A DNA stretch of 64,000 nt from NCBI GenBank assembly GCA_018292915.2, contig JACVVK020000014.1, positions 2,630,001-2,694,000 of the forward strand. Direction: 5' to 3'. The position numbers were made by a program, and so were the translations under genes. The stretch is from Batillaria attramentaria. Taxonomy: Eukaryota > Mollusca > Gastropoda > Batillariidae. Numbering within the stretch: the first letter of the stretch is position 1; the number at the start of each line of letters is the position of its first letter. The notes under the pieces were generated by a model that saw only the letters and a program-made list of their open reading frames with translations, searched no databases and had not been told where the DNA came from. Positions 11,305 to 31,528 of the stretch are shown here, piece by piece.

Positions 11305-11715
11305 CGGCCCGTGCCACGATGGACACACCGGCTCTCACTTGAACACCAAAGTTAAGCAACGCTGGGCCCGGTTAGTACTTGGATGGGTGACCGTCCGGGC
11401 AGGAATTTGGTGTGAGATTTCTCCTCACTAAATCGAGTCAAAATCATGTGCAGACTCGCTTTCGGTGCCTGTTTCGGCCCGTGTACACACGCATGCACGT
11501 ACCATCAAGTGTGCATGATAAAGATCCCAATTCCATCATTCGAAAAAGAGTAGGCCGAAATGGCCGGCGAGTTGGAAACACAAACACACACATGCAGGAA
11601 AAAAATGGGTGGCGCCGGTTCATGGCGACTCGCTTTCCCCAGGGGAAGCAGTCCGCATTTCCCCTACTACGGTAGTGGGACGAAGAGGAAGAATTCCAAT
11701 TCCAATTACACAGGT
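11305..11715 (+). mobile_element. 5S-rRNA-headed SINE, body family M
   Basis: Positions 11310-11402 match the internal promoter region of 5S rRNA: AAAGTTAAGCAACG (box A region) then GGGCCCGGTTAGTACTTGGA and TGGGTGACC (box C region). The first ~10 nt of 5S and its 3' end are replaced. From about 11395 the sequence continues into the body that elsewhere follows a tRNA head. The tail contains GGTGGCGCC..TTCATGGCGAC, also seen near 23305. It is a mobile element, not a functional 5S gene. Confidence 0.85.
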
Positions 11716-12055
11716 GCATGTACATGTATTTCGAAAGTACATGTATCAGGAAAGATGAGAAGGGGCTGGGGTGGGGGGCGGGGAGGTGAGTGAAAGATTA
11801 GTTGTTAACAGTGGCTGAAATGATTAGTGTCCACAGACAGGATGAGCAGTTCAACAAAAACAGATATGTAGACTTTTTTCTTTTCTTTTTTTAAATTAAA
11901 TAGATTAAATTATCAAGTTATGTAGTTGACTAAACTTTCACATTAAACCTTGAAGATGGGTAAATTAATTTTTTTATACACATTTTCCATTTTTACTTTA
12001 GGGTTGTTTTATAATTATGCAAATGATTACTTCATCACTGAGATATACTGTTCAT

Positions 12056-12358
12056 ATTAATGATGATAATAATAATGATAATCCTTATAGAGCGCTGTAA
12101 CCATAAATAAATAATAGTTCTAAGCACTTAGAAGTAAAATAGCAAGTGAAAAGGAAGAAAATTAATATGTACAAAAATATACCGAGCCATAAGGTAAGGG
12201 CGTGGGCGCAAGGACACCCACACACATCATGCACATGACGCAAAACAGTTAAAATGGTGTTCAAGGATGAAAACAGACGGGTTTTGAGATTTTCCTTGAA
12301 AGTTTCCAGGGAGGGTGACTGGCGGAGAGAATGAGGGAGGGAAATCCAGGCTAAAGCC
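12056..12358 (-). mobile_element. CR1/L2-like LINE 3' relic
   Basis: Read on the minus strand it encodes LAWISLPHSLRQSPSLETF then KENLKTRLF, the C-terminal tail of a CR1/L2-type reverse transcriptase. A 3' UTR follows, ending in an (ATT)n-type tail. Severely 5'-truncated. Confidence 0.7.
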
Positions 12359-12362
12359 TGCT

Positions 12363-12671
12363 CTTAACTGGGCACAGCGTGCGGAACACACATGTGCACA
12401 TCACAGTCGTTGCGCTCGGTGTGTCTACTAACTACAAAACTGAACACAGCTGTGCTCGGTGACAAACCGACTGAAGATGCACTGTCCGCCATGTTTGCAT
12501 GCAGAATGACGTAGTACAGCCAATCAGAATCTGTTGTGGAAACCACAGTCACAGTTGTGGCTATTTGAAATCCAGGTTGCTGTAATGACGCCACAGCAGT
12601 GGAAACCCCCAAAATCACAACTGTGTCACAACTGTGGACAGCACTGTGGCGCTCCGCAGTGCCCAGTTAAG
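12363..12671. mobile_element. MITE with TIR CTTAACTGGGCAC
   Basis: CTTAACTGGGCAC at the left end is inverted as GTGCCCAGTTAAG at the right end, with weaker inverted similarity further in. Flanks AGCCTGCT and AGCCGGAT match at 6 of 8 positions, which fits an 8-bp target duplication with decay. No coding capacity. Confidence 0.65.
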
Positions 12672-13556
12672 AGCCGGATTAAAGGATCAACGTATTACGC
12701 ATACCATAAGGTTTTAAAAAAAAAAAAAAAAAAAGTTAGCATGAAGTGTTGTATAAAACAGTGGAAAAATAAAGTTACAATTCTGAATTCAGCATGATGA
12801 CCTGTGTGTATTGCACAAAAACTGGTACTTTCATGTATATGGAAAGTATGACAACTATTTGTATGTAGCAGCATATGTAACACCCATACATGAAATATAA
12901 TTATACCAAAGGTACATATTATGCATAGAGGCAACATCAATACAAAGGTAAAGATTGCTTCCACAAGATCAAACACAATAGTCACGATAAACAACTCCTC
13001 AACATTGTTTACCTTAGCGTAACTTGAAAAGCGCTTTCATCCAGTGGTTTATCAAGCCATGTAAGCAATCAACAGGTATGTGTGGCACAAGCAACAGGAC
13101 CACATCCGCAAGCATACTTAAAACATAAATATAACATACGTGTAAACGTTAGGAACTTGCCACAAAACACTAAAGTAAAGCATTATTATTGAGCTTTTGG
13201 TATTCTGTCATAGTAAACCATGATGCCAACAAAAAAAATTTAAATGAAAAAAAAAAACACAAACCAAAACGAAAAATTTTCAGTTTCTCATGTAAGCTTC
13301 TTTTCTTTCTTTTCAACACAGCATCAAGCCACAAATTATGTAAAAACACATTTACTTTCAATGACCTCTTTGCAGTAAACCTTCAGTTAGTATCAGCAAG
13401 TATTTCCACTAATTTCTCTCAGCTGCGGTCAAGTTCTGCCACACCCATAAAAAATAGCACTTTCCTGCTGTAAGCATTATACGCAGATTACGTCTATCAG
13501 AGAAGGATGACGTTTCCATGTGAATACGGCAATCCACCGGGCTGACTGTCTGGGAC

Positions 13557-23012
<9,456 letters not shown>

Positions 23013-23072
23013 CTGTAAAAAAAAAAAGAAAAAAAAAGTATGCATTAGATTAGTTCTGAACTGAACTAGGGT

Positions 23073-23385
23073 AAGCGGAGGTCTAACAGGTAGCGCGTCG
23101 GATTAAGCCGCTGCGCTGCTGAACGGCCATCACCAATGTCCAGGAGATGAAGCGTGGGTTCAAGCCAAGGTCGAGCTTGTGATATGTGATACCGGTTTTT
23201 CCTAGCTGCCGGGCTGCTCATCGGGGGTTTCTCTCCCGGTTATCCGGCTTTCCTCCCCCAGCAAAATTGTAAAAAAAATATAGGACAGGTATTGGGTGGC
23301 GCTGCACCATGGCGACGCGATTCCCCCGGGGGAGGCAGCCCGAATTTCCCGAAAGGGATAATAAAGAAGTAAAATAAATAAATAA
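23073..23385 (+). mobile_element. tRNA-like-headed SINE, family T
   Basis: Head with B-box-like GGGTTCAAGCC, body TTTTTCCTAGCTGCCGGGCT, and tail GGTGGCGCTGCACCATGGCG then CCCGAATTTCCCGAAAGGG followed by an (AAAT)n run. The tail is shared with the 5S-headed SINE near 11605. Confidence 0.7.
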
Positions 23386-25413
23386 ATAAAATAAAAAATA
23401 AACAGAAATATAAAAAAATTGGGGATCACAAAATGTTTAGCTTGTCAGCTCTGAACCAAGCGAAATAAAAGAAGCCTGGATGAAAAAAATAAAGGGGCTT
23501 GAAAACCTAAGATGCAACTGAAGTGCCAACCGTGCTAGAGGGTCACAAATGGTGAATATAAATTTACAAGAATAACACACAGATGGTGCAGTCTGGTTGT
23601 CTCTGGATGAGAATGTCTGCAGATTAAATGTATGTAACTTAAGTCTGAATGATACTCAACCAGTCCAAGTGAGACATCAAGAACCACTAAGGCCAACTGG
23701 CCCCCCGACCAAGTGAAATCAAGGCGTCCACTGACATTTGTACGGGCTACTGATGATCAAGTGACTGCATAGCCTTTCCTTAAAATCAGCATAACACCAG
23801 TACCTGGCAGTTTTAAAGTTCTAGAATGTACAGTGCGTCACAACTGTCTGGGTGGCCACCCAATACGACTGATACGAAAATGTGCATGTAGTCTCCTTAT
23901 GCGGCTGCATCACCTTGGTTCATTTAATTTTGTAATTAAAAATACACCACTAGTCTTTTGATGATGCCTGTAAGTCGTTACTCTTTATGCACATCTCCTG
24001 AGATTGACAGCAGATTCTACTGTTACTGAATGTTGTACGGAAGCAGCGTAAGTTTTGTCAGGACTCTGAGCGGTATAAGCCCCAAACCTGCATGTGCGCT
24101 ACTACATAAAGTGCGCAGAAATGTTCAACAGGATGGCTTTGTATTCAGTGAGGGCACCAACCAGCCGACATATCTACGCGATTAGCCTGACAACTGCATC
24201 CGTGCCAGGAGAGTAAAGCGCCTGTTAGTCTTGTTGGCTGGCTACGCTGCCACATCTTCTTCTTCTTCTTCTTCGTCGTTCACTAGAGCTGCCACATCAA
24301 GCTTCATGCCACTTACAATACAAGGTACAAAACAACAAAATGACCGCAAATCACTTACAACGTGCACAGCTGTCAACAAGCGCATACAGTGAACACAAAT
24401 TTACTGAAGCAATGCATCTGCCCAGTTCTATTACGCACAATGCACAGCAGCAATTCTTCTGAAGACAACGACAGGGTTGGCTAACCTTCCTAGACAGTCG
24501 GAAGAGAGGGCATCCTATTATCCTTCCTCAATGGACCGCTGGTCGTACGCAGTTTCCAATGATCAAGAGCTAATGGGGCCAAGCAACAAGCCATCGGATC
24601 CGTGACAGAAATTTACACCTGAAAGCGCAAAGTTCATCCAAAGCTGACTTGCTGACACCTCTCGGCAGGCATATTCCTCGCAAAGTGCTAGCTTGCAAGC
24701 AATGCAAACTGTCACCGTGCATTGCGCAATTGTTTTGCGAAAGGAAGACTGACACTGGGCGTTCTTGGTCTTAGGAACAGAGGCCCATGTAGACTGAGGG
24801 ACTGTTTGAACAAGCATTTCACTCACTTGCGGGAAGAATGAGATCAGTAAGGAAGTGAACAATTAGAAAAAAAAAGTGTACAAATATGTTTGTTCAATGC
24901 ATAAAGCTGTAGCAACTTTACCCTTTGATTTAAAAGAGAAATCGACCACTTACACAGAAGACGGTAGCACCTTCGCAGACGCTCCCGGAAGTATCAACAC
25001 AGGGGACACTACTCTGTGGAAGTTGCTTCTCCGCCGCAGAAATGCGTTATTGCACTTGTTTCGTGGCGGTTGCTCCGTCCTGCCCCTCTTTTCACGTGCG
25101 GTAGGAAACGGTAGCCGGTTAGGGAAAGGTATTCAGACCAGAGCAACATGGTTCTTCATGCACAGACTTCACTGAGATGACACTCTTACCCTCAGAATCA
25201 TGTTTCCCGCACTAGACTTTACACTCACTGAGTTGGTAGGCTCGATCCGGCACTCCCGGGCCGGCAGGCGGGTTTATAAGCCCCCCCCCCCCCCCCCACG
25301 CCCGTGTCCCCGATCACCCCGTAGTGCAGAGGGACGTAAAGCCACAGATCATCATCATCATCACCCCACGCCCCCGCTGGACTGAATTCTCTCCCTCACT
25401 GAGTCTCTCCGAG

Positions 25414-25610
25414 GAGCCGGGCTGGCCGAATGGTCAGTAGAGCCCGCGGCGTTGGACTTATAATGCTCGGGTGATGAGTTCGTATCCCGGCTGGAGCAAA
25501 ATACTGATTTGTGCTGGCTGTTTCATCGCTGCCCCGTCTCAAAGTTTTATCATCACCCGTAGTGTGGTGGAAAAGGACGTTAAACCCCCAAACACCCACC
25601 CCACCCCACC
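25414..25610 (+). mobile_element. tRNA-headed SINE, family P
   Basis: Diverged copy: GAGGAGCCGGGCTGGCCGAA head and TGGTGGAAAAGGACGTTAAA tail block, ending in ACACCCACCCC. Confidence 0.85.
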
Positions 25611-26736
25611 CCTCAGTCACGGTCTCTCCGTCAGTCACCGGCTTCCCTTGAAATCTTTTATTATCATGATCAGTCATATCATAATTATTATCATGATTAT
25701 TATTGTTGTTGTTATTAATACCGAAGACTGGACCGTCACTGAGTCGAGGGGTCGACTCACTGACTGAGCTGGGCCGGGGTACACCGGGCCGTCCGTCGGC
25801 CACCGTGACTGATCAAACGGACTGACTGAGGAGGGCTTTAGTCGTCATATCCGCGGCGTCCGTCGGACAGCGGTCAGTCATACTGAGACCGACTCAACGA
25901 TGGCCGACAACTGATATTGAAATGTCTGATCACTTTCTCACGGGCCAAAGCGGACACTGACACTGACGTCACCCTATTATTATTTCTACACCGGCAATAG
26001 TCGACACGACTGATACCGGGACCAAATGTCCTATACTTGTTTGGTCACTGAGTCACTGAGGACATTTTGTCCTATCAGTATATATACACTGAGTTCCCGC
26101 GGCCGATATGAAGTCCTGGCCGTACACTGACCGCCTACTAATTTAATTAGTTTCTCAGTGCAGCGTCTCTCCACAGAACGGATAGAGTGTCCGTGACACG
26201 AAACGCACCAGATCCGGGCTGTAGTCCGTCATTGTCGCCGGACAGATATATTGAGGAAGCGTTACTCCGACTTCGATCAAAGCGAAGCCGGCGGCAATAT
26301 TTCGTCAGCAGATTAGTTATAGACCCGGACAGCGTCTATACCCCGGCTATAGCCGCAATGCCGCGCAGCACTGAGTCAGTTCCATGCTTGTGAATGTGAT
26401 TAAATAAAGTTATTGCGTTTCAGTCAACTTGGACTTCGACCCTCATGATACTGACGAGCCTCAGTGAAGGTGGGCGGGTTCAGTTTCATTATGAATCACT
26501 GATTGACAAGACTGAGTCAGTTACAACAGAATCATGAGAATGGTATCAGTCTGGGCTTGTCACGCCGCGGAGCCAGTTACTTCAGTAGTATCTACCCCGC
26601 TTCGTAAACTGGCTCTGCGGATATTTGGCGACCGAGTTATACTCCGGCCCGGCGCGAAGTGGGTCTAGGCAACGAGACTGGCAGCGTGAGTGCAAACTGA
26701 AGCTGAAAACGCCCCGGATCTAAGCAGCTTGAGGCT

Positions 26737-26827
26737 GGAATAATAATAATAATAATAATAATGAATTGTACTTATATAGCGCAAAATTCTCACAATGACT
26801 CAATGCGCGTACTCCCGCACTCATACC

Positions 26828-26884
<57 letters not shown>

Positions 26885-29319
26885 CCGCTGAAACAGGATG
26901 AGGTAGGTGGGCTTAGTCGAAAGCCAGCCGGAACAGATGCGTTTTCAAGTCAGACTTGAAACGATCTATGTCCGACTGGTCTCTCAGGCCGGCAGGTAAT
27001 GCGTTCCAGAGCGACGGGGCAGCAAAGCTAAACGCGCGCTCGCCAACCGTTTTGAGGTTTCGACGGGGAACGTTCAGTAGTTTTTCAGATGAAGAACGAA
27101 GAGTGCGTGCTGTTTGGTGGACTGTAAGGGAATTTGAGAGGTAGGCAGGAAGAGTTCCTTCAAAAAAGCGAAATACAAGCGTGCAGATTTTGTACTGAAT
27201 GCGGAATTTCACTGGCAGCCAGTGAAGATGCCGCAGCAAGGGAGTGATATGGTCAGATTTTTTCTTTTTCAAAATCAGCCGTGCCGCGCTGTTTTGCACA
27301 CGTTGGAGACGGTTTATCTGTTCTGCCGGCAGACCAATCAACACGGAATTACAAAAATCCAGTCGTGATGTGACAAAGCTGTGAACAATTTTAGAGCAGG
27401 CGGTGTCAGAGAGAAAAGGTCGGATGGAAGCGATGCGCCTTAACTCAAAGAAGGCAGCACGACAGATGCTGCCTATCTGATCCTGCATCGACAGTGTTTG
27501 GTCGACCTTGACTCCGAGATATCTCACGGAACTCTGAAACTGAATAGTGCTCCCATCTATAACCAGAGAGTCACAGTCTACCTGCCTGAGGCGTGACAAA
27601 GTACCTACAGCCATAACTTCTGTCTTTTCTGTGTTAAGCATCAGCTTATTGCTGTTCATCCATGACAAAGTGTCATGAACACAAGACCGAAGATCTGACT
27701 GTACGGAATAAAAATCATCTGGCGGTGCACTTTTTGACAGCTCAGTGTCATCTGCATATTTGTGATAATCACATTCATGGGCGGCAATGACATCAGATAG
27801 GGGCTGGGAGTACAGAGTGAACAGTACAGGCCCAAGCACCGATCCCTGCGGGACACCACAAACAAGAGGACTGGGCACAGAAGAAATTCCATCAACAACG
27901 ACAGACTGCAATCTACCACGGACATATGATGAAAACCAGTTCAGAACGATTCCCTTCAGACCGTAAGTATGCTCTAGTCTACTCAAAAGCACAGAGTGGT
28001 CCAGCGTGTCGAAAGCCGCGCTGAGGTCAAGGAGTGCCACGAGAGAAACCAGCCTCTCATCGGAATGAACTAACAGACCATCCATGACACTCAGCACGGC
28101 TGTCTCCACGCTGTGATTTTTCCTGTAGGCTGACTGATTGATTTCAAGCAAATCATTGGTAGACAAGTGCTCTTGAAGTTGTGTTAAGACAACTCTTTCA
28201 AGTAGTTTTGATATGAAAGACAAGTTTGACACAGGTCTGTAATGCTTTAGCACATTTCTGTCGAGTCCAGGCTTTTTCAGTAAAGGAGTCACAACGGCCT
28301 CTTTGAACTGTTTGGGAACCGAACCTGTTGACAGAGAAGCGTTAACAATGACAGTGATGATAGGCACAAGATCAGCAAGACACTGTTTTGTCATGGAAGT
28401 TGGAATGGGATCTAACGCGCATGTTTTGCTTGGCATCTTTACAGCTATTTCATAGATCTCTTTCGGCGTTACAGGACGGAAGTGAGAGAAGACGGAACCC
28501 TTGCAAGTGGCAAAAGACGGTGGATCGCAGGGTGTAGCATCCAGTCTGCTCCTCAGGTCAGAGATTTTGTCACTGAAATAGTCACAGAAACGCTGCGGCA
28601 GTTTATCTCCAGGCACATCAGTGGGCAGGACCTTGGTCTTGGACTTGCCAAGCAGCTCACTGGACACTGCGAAGAGCTGTTTGCTGGAGACTGCAGACTC
28701 GATCCTGTCATGATAGAACTGGGTCTTGGCGGCCAGAAGGCAGGACTTAGCAGCAGCTCGCTGTTGGGTGAAGATCTGCCGGTGGACGGTGAGGTGCGTC
28801 TTCCTCCACAGACGCTCGGCTCGTCGTCTCCTGCGCCGCGCCTCCATCACTTCAGCCGACAACCATGGAGCTGACGCGCGATCTCTAACGCGCCTCGTCA
28901 CGGACGGAGCGTGACGGTCCAGGATCTCTCTCAGGCCGTAGTTGTAGCTGTCGACGAGGACTTCCACATCAACACCGGGGGCGGCGCAGCGATCTTCCAG
29001 GGACACGGCCAAGGCAGCGACGTCGGACTGCAGGTCAGCCAGGCGCACAGCGCGTAGCCTGCGTGACGTCACGATACGGGTGGGGGGCGGCGGTCTGGCG
29101 ACAGCGAGATTGCAGACGAGGACGTGGTGGTCGGAAAGGCCTGCAGCGTCCAACACTGACTGCAAAGAGAGGCGGCTGCTGTCAGCACGCATCACCACCC
29201 AATCAAGGATGTGACCCTGACGATGAGTGGCCTGATCCACCAACTGACAAAGGCCATGGTCACTCAGCAGCGTCTTCATGCGGGCCACTTGACTGTCCAG
29301 GTCACGGCCACGGAACAAT
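26737..29319 (-). mobile_element. 5'-truncated non-LTR retrotransposon (CR1/L2-like LINE)
   Basis: The minus strand has an 801-codon open frame from the truncation point at 29318 to a TAA at 26913-26915. It begins inside the apurinic-type endonuclease domain. The C-terminal catalytic SDHH lies near residue 66; the N-terminal catalytic half is absent. It runs through a full reverse transcriptase with KYADDTELS near residue 520 and the LWNALPAGLRD...FK tail. There is no true start codon, because the reading frame starts at the junction. The 3' UTR (26737-26912) contains a (CA)n array and ends in (ATT)n on the element strand. The 13-bp sequence GCAGCTTGAGGCT flanks both ends (26724-26736 and 29320-29332). 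The frame has no stops, so insertion is fairly recent. Clade assignment is by motif style only. Confidence 0.88.
26830..26882. repeat. (CA)n microsatellite within the LINE 3' UTR
   Basis: CA run between the LINE stop codon and its ATT tail. Confidence 0.95.
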
Positions 29320-29760
29320 GCAGCTTGAGGCTCAAAATGCGCCGGCCACGGAACAATGCAGCTTGAGGCTCAAAATGCGCCGGGTCTAAGCAGCTTGAAT
29401 CTGGAAGTGCCCCGGGTCAATGCAGCTTGAGACTGAAAGTGCCCCCGGTCTAAGCATTTCGAGACTGAAAGTGCCCCTGGTCTAAGCATATTGAGACTGA
29501 AAGTGCCCCTGGTCTAAGCATTTTGAGACTGAAAGTGCCCCTGGTCTAAGCATTTCGAGACTGAAAGTGCCCCTGGTCTAAGCATATTGAGACTGAAAGT
29601 GCCCCTGGATTCAGCATTTTGAGACTGAAAGTGACCCTGATCTAAGCATTTTGAAGCTGGAGGTGCCCCTGGTCTACTAGTAAGCACTGATTTTGATGCT
29701 GGAGGTGCCCCGGGTCAGTGCAGCTTGAAGCTGGAGATGCCCCGGTTCCACTGAAGCAGC
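29320..29760. repeat. ~32-bp minisatellite
   Basis: About 13 imperfect units of the form AGCATTTTGAGACTGAAAGT then GCCCCTGGTCTA. One further partial unit lies on the other side of the LINE at about 26698-26736. Confidence 0.88.
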
Positions 29761-31073
29761 CTTATTGACTGAGATTCTCAGCTAGTGAACTAAACTCCCA
29801 AACACCCCACCCACCCAAACTCAGCCAGTGAACATGAGCGGAGAGCTTATGTACGCCATCAACAGACGACTCCACTCCTGTTAATCAAAGGGGGGCGAGC
29901 CCCCAGAATTCAGCCAATCGAGTGCCGCGGTATAATCAGTAAGCACAACGCATGGCATGATTTGGCAAACTTTCTTGCCATACACTACATAGAGGGAAGC
30001 ACGTCAGTGTAGTTCGATATATATATGACTGAAACGTGGAAAGAAAGCAGTAAGTCCATTGGCGTCATTTGACCATTACGTCAATATCTTTCATCTTGAA
30101 ATCACCCCGTTTTCCATAAAGTGACGTCATGGGCATACTGGGTTTCGCCACTACACGGCAGAATAAAGGGGCTTGCCGGGTGGAGTCGTCCATTTTTTTT
30201 TTTTTTTTTCTTTTACTTGACGTTTCCTTTCGTTTAATAAACAGGAGACAGACATAGCTGCTACCTTTTCTCTTCTTTTTTTTTTTTAAGGAACGAGCAT
30301 AACAAACCGGGGATTTTCGAGAAAAGAGGATTGCCGTGTCAGCCCGCCGCTTGGGGAGTGGGGCAGTTGTACGTAACTTCGTGACTCTGCAGTGCATAAT
30401 GAGTAGCTAAAGGCTGGGCCCGTATGTAAAAGTCGAGATTAATTTAACCCACGGCTACCGGCCTAACCCAGACTAGGACAAAAGAAACCCAAAAGCAAAA
30501 TTAAATAAAAAAGGAAGCGAAGAAAGGAAGAAAAAATCCTATAACGGCTTAGGCGCCTTGCTGGATTGGGCCTGCTTCTTGATTTAAAACAAACAAAAAA
30601 AACAGAAAATGTAACCCTAGAGCTAGTTTAGTTCGAGGTTAGACTCTTACCTAGGACTAAAAGCCCTAACCTCGACTATTGCATACGGGCCCTGATTCAG
30701 TGTTAATTCCACGTTCCGCCCTGTGCGTTGTTAATCAGTCAAAGGATCAAAATTGTCTGTGGCTGGGAGTGTTCGGCTTAAAGATCTTCTGGTGACGACA
30801 CCTGTTCCTGAATGTGTCAAGTGCCGACAAACACAGTCATACCAGCTGAGACACGTACAACTTGGAAAAAGCATGCAGTAACTGTCGTTCCGTGGTTCAG
30901 TAGGACACTGACTTATTCTTCTTATAAACTTCTAGGCCTCTAATGAAATGATCGAGCTGTCAGCCGAGTACACATTACTTCATTCCGATCGAGGCCTGCA
31001 ACCAATCTACAACCAGGCTCGAAACATTCCCCTGGCCTATGCACAGACCTCCTTTCATGTCACACCTTGATTC
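29761..31073. other. Gene-free interval before the LTR element
   Basis: No coding gene seen. It holds poly-T/poly-A runs (30190-30212, 30278-30290) and the MITE at 30416-30692. Confidence 0.5.
30416..30692. mobile_element. MITE with TIR GGGCCCGTATG
   Basis: GGGCCCGTATGTAAAAGTCG at the left end is inverted as GGGCCCGTATGCAATAGTCG at the right end, both followed by AGRTTA. Length 277 bp, no ORF. Target duplication not clear. Confidence 0.7.
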
Positions 31074-31078
31074 ATCTG

Positions 31079-31392
31079 TGTTGTAGAGATCGCGAAAAGT
31101 CACTGCATTTCGATGGAAATTTCTAGACCATCCCAGAACATGCGAGTGCAGTAACGTCAGCAGATTAAGTAACCTCGGAAAGATTCCGTACTTGCCAGTA
31201 TGTTACAGAATGTTCTAGATCTGACCTGTTAGTATATAAGCGGCACTGCACAGCGTTCTGGGTTCTTCCTCTTTCATGAGTTTGTTCTTGCGCATCTTCT
31301 GTTAATAAAGTATTGGAGTTCCAGCCTGTTGTATCCCGTGTCTTCTCTGCGAGTGCACCGAGAGAGCGACATAGCAGGAGAAAAATACAACA
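31079..31392 (+). repeat. 5' LTR
   Basis: 314 bp, TG...CA ends, TATATAAG at 31233-31240 and AATAAA at 31304-31309. No difference from the 3' LTR found by eye. Confidence 0.96.
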
Positions 31393-31400
31393 GAAATATT

Positions 31401-31420
31401 TGGCGTCGCCGACAGGATTC
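31401..31420 (+). promoter_or_regulatory. Primer-binding site
   Basis: TGGCGTCGCCGACAGGATTC starts 8 bases after the LTR. It is complementary to a tRNA 3' end of the form GAATCCTGTCGGCGACGCCA. The following CGA extends the match to a T-loop. A serine tRNA fits this pattern, but the identity is inferred. Confidence 0.65.
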
Positions 31421-31528
31421 GACATTGATCTACCTACAAAGGGACAGTACTCTCCAGTACTCAAGAAACTCCAACTACAGAAGTTGCACCCCTTCAACTG
31501 TTGCAGCAGCTAAAATTGACGACTGACC

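Larger units (their letters stand above)
7530..13556. other. Gene-free, repeat-rich interval
   Basis: Between gene B and the 3' end of the copine gene I see no supportable gene. Contents are listed separately: a tRNA-headed SINE at 8088, CA arrays, a TIR element at 8726-8972, a hairpin at 8997-9048, A-rich DNA with a degenerate ~130-bp direct duplication (9372-9486 and 9512-9600), nested SINEs at 10068-10650, a 5S-headed SINE at 11305, a LINE 3' relic at 12056 and a MITE at 12363. The part just below 13556 is copine 3' UTR. Confidence 0.55.
23013..26700. other. Upstream of copine: no coding gene supported
   Basis: Contains a SINE at about 23073-23385, a CTT-run at 24258-24275, a poly-C run near 25279-25297 and a family P SINE at 25414-25610. 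From about 25600 to 26600 the DNA is unusually rich in ACTGA/TCAGT pentamers. A copine 5' untranslated exon and promoter should lie here, perhaps near 24.9-25.2 kb, but no site can be fixed. Confidence 0.45.

Noticed and set aside
11305..11405. A functional 5S rRNA gene
   Set aside because: Only the internal promoter portion is conserved. The 5' end and 3' stem are lost and the sequence runs into a SINE body.
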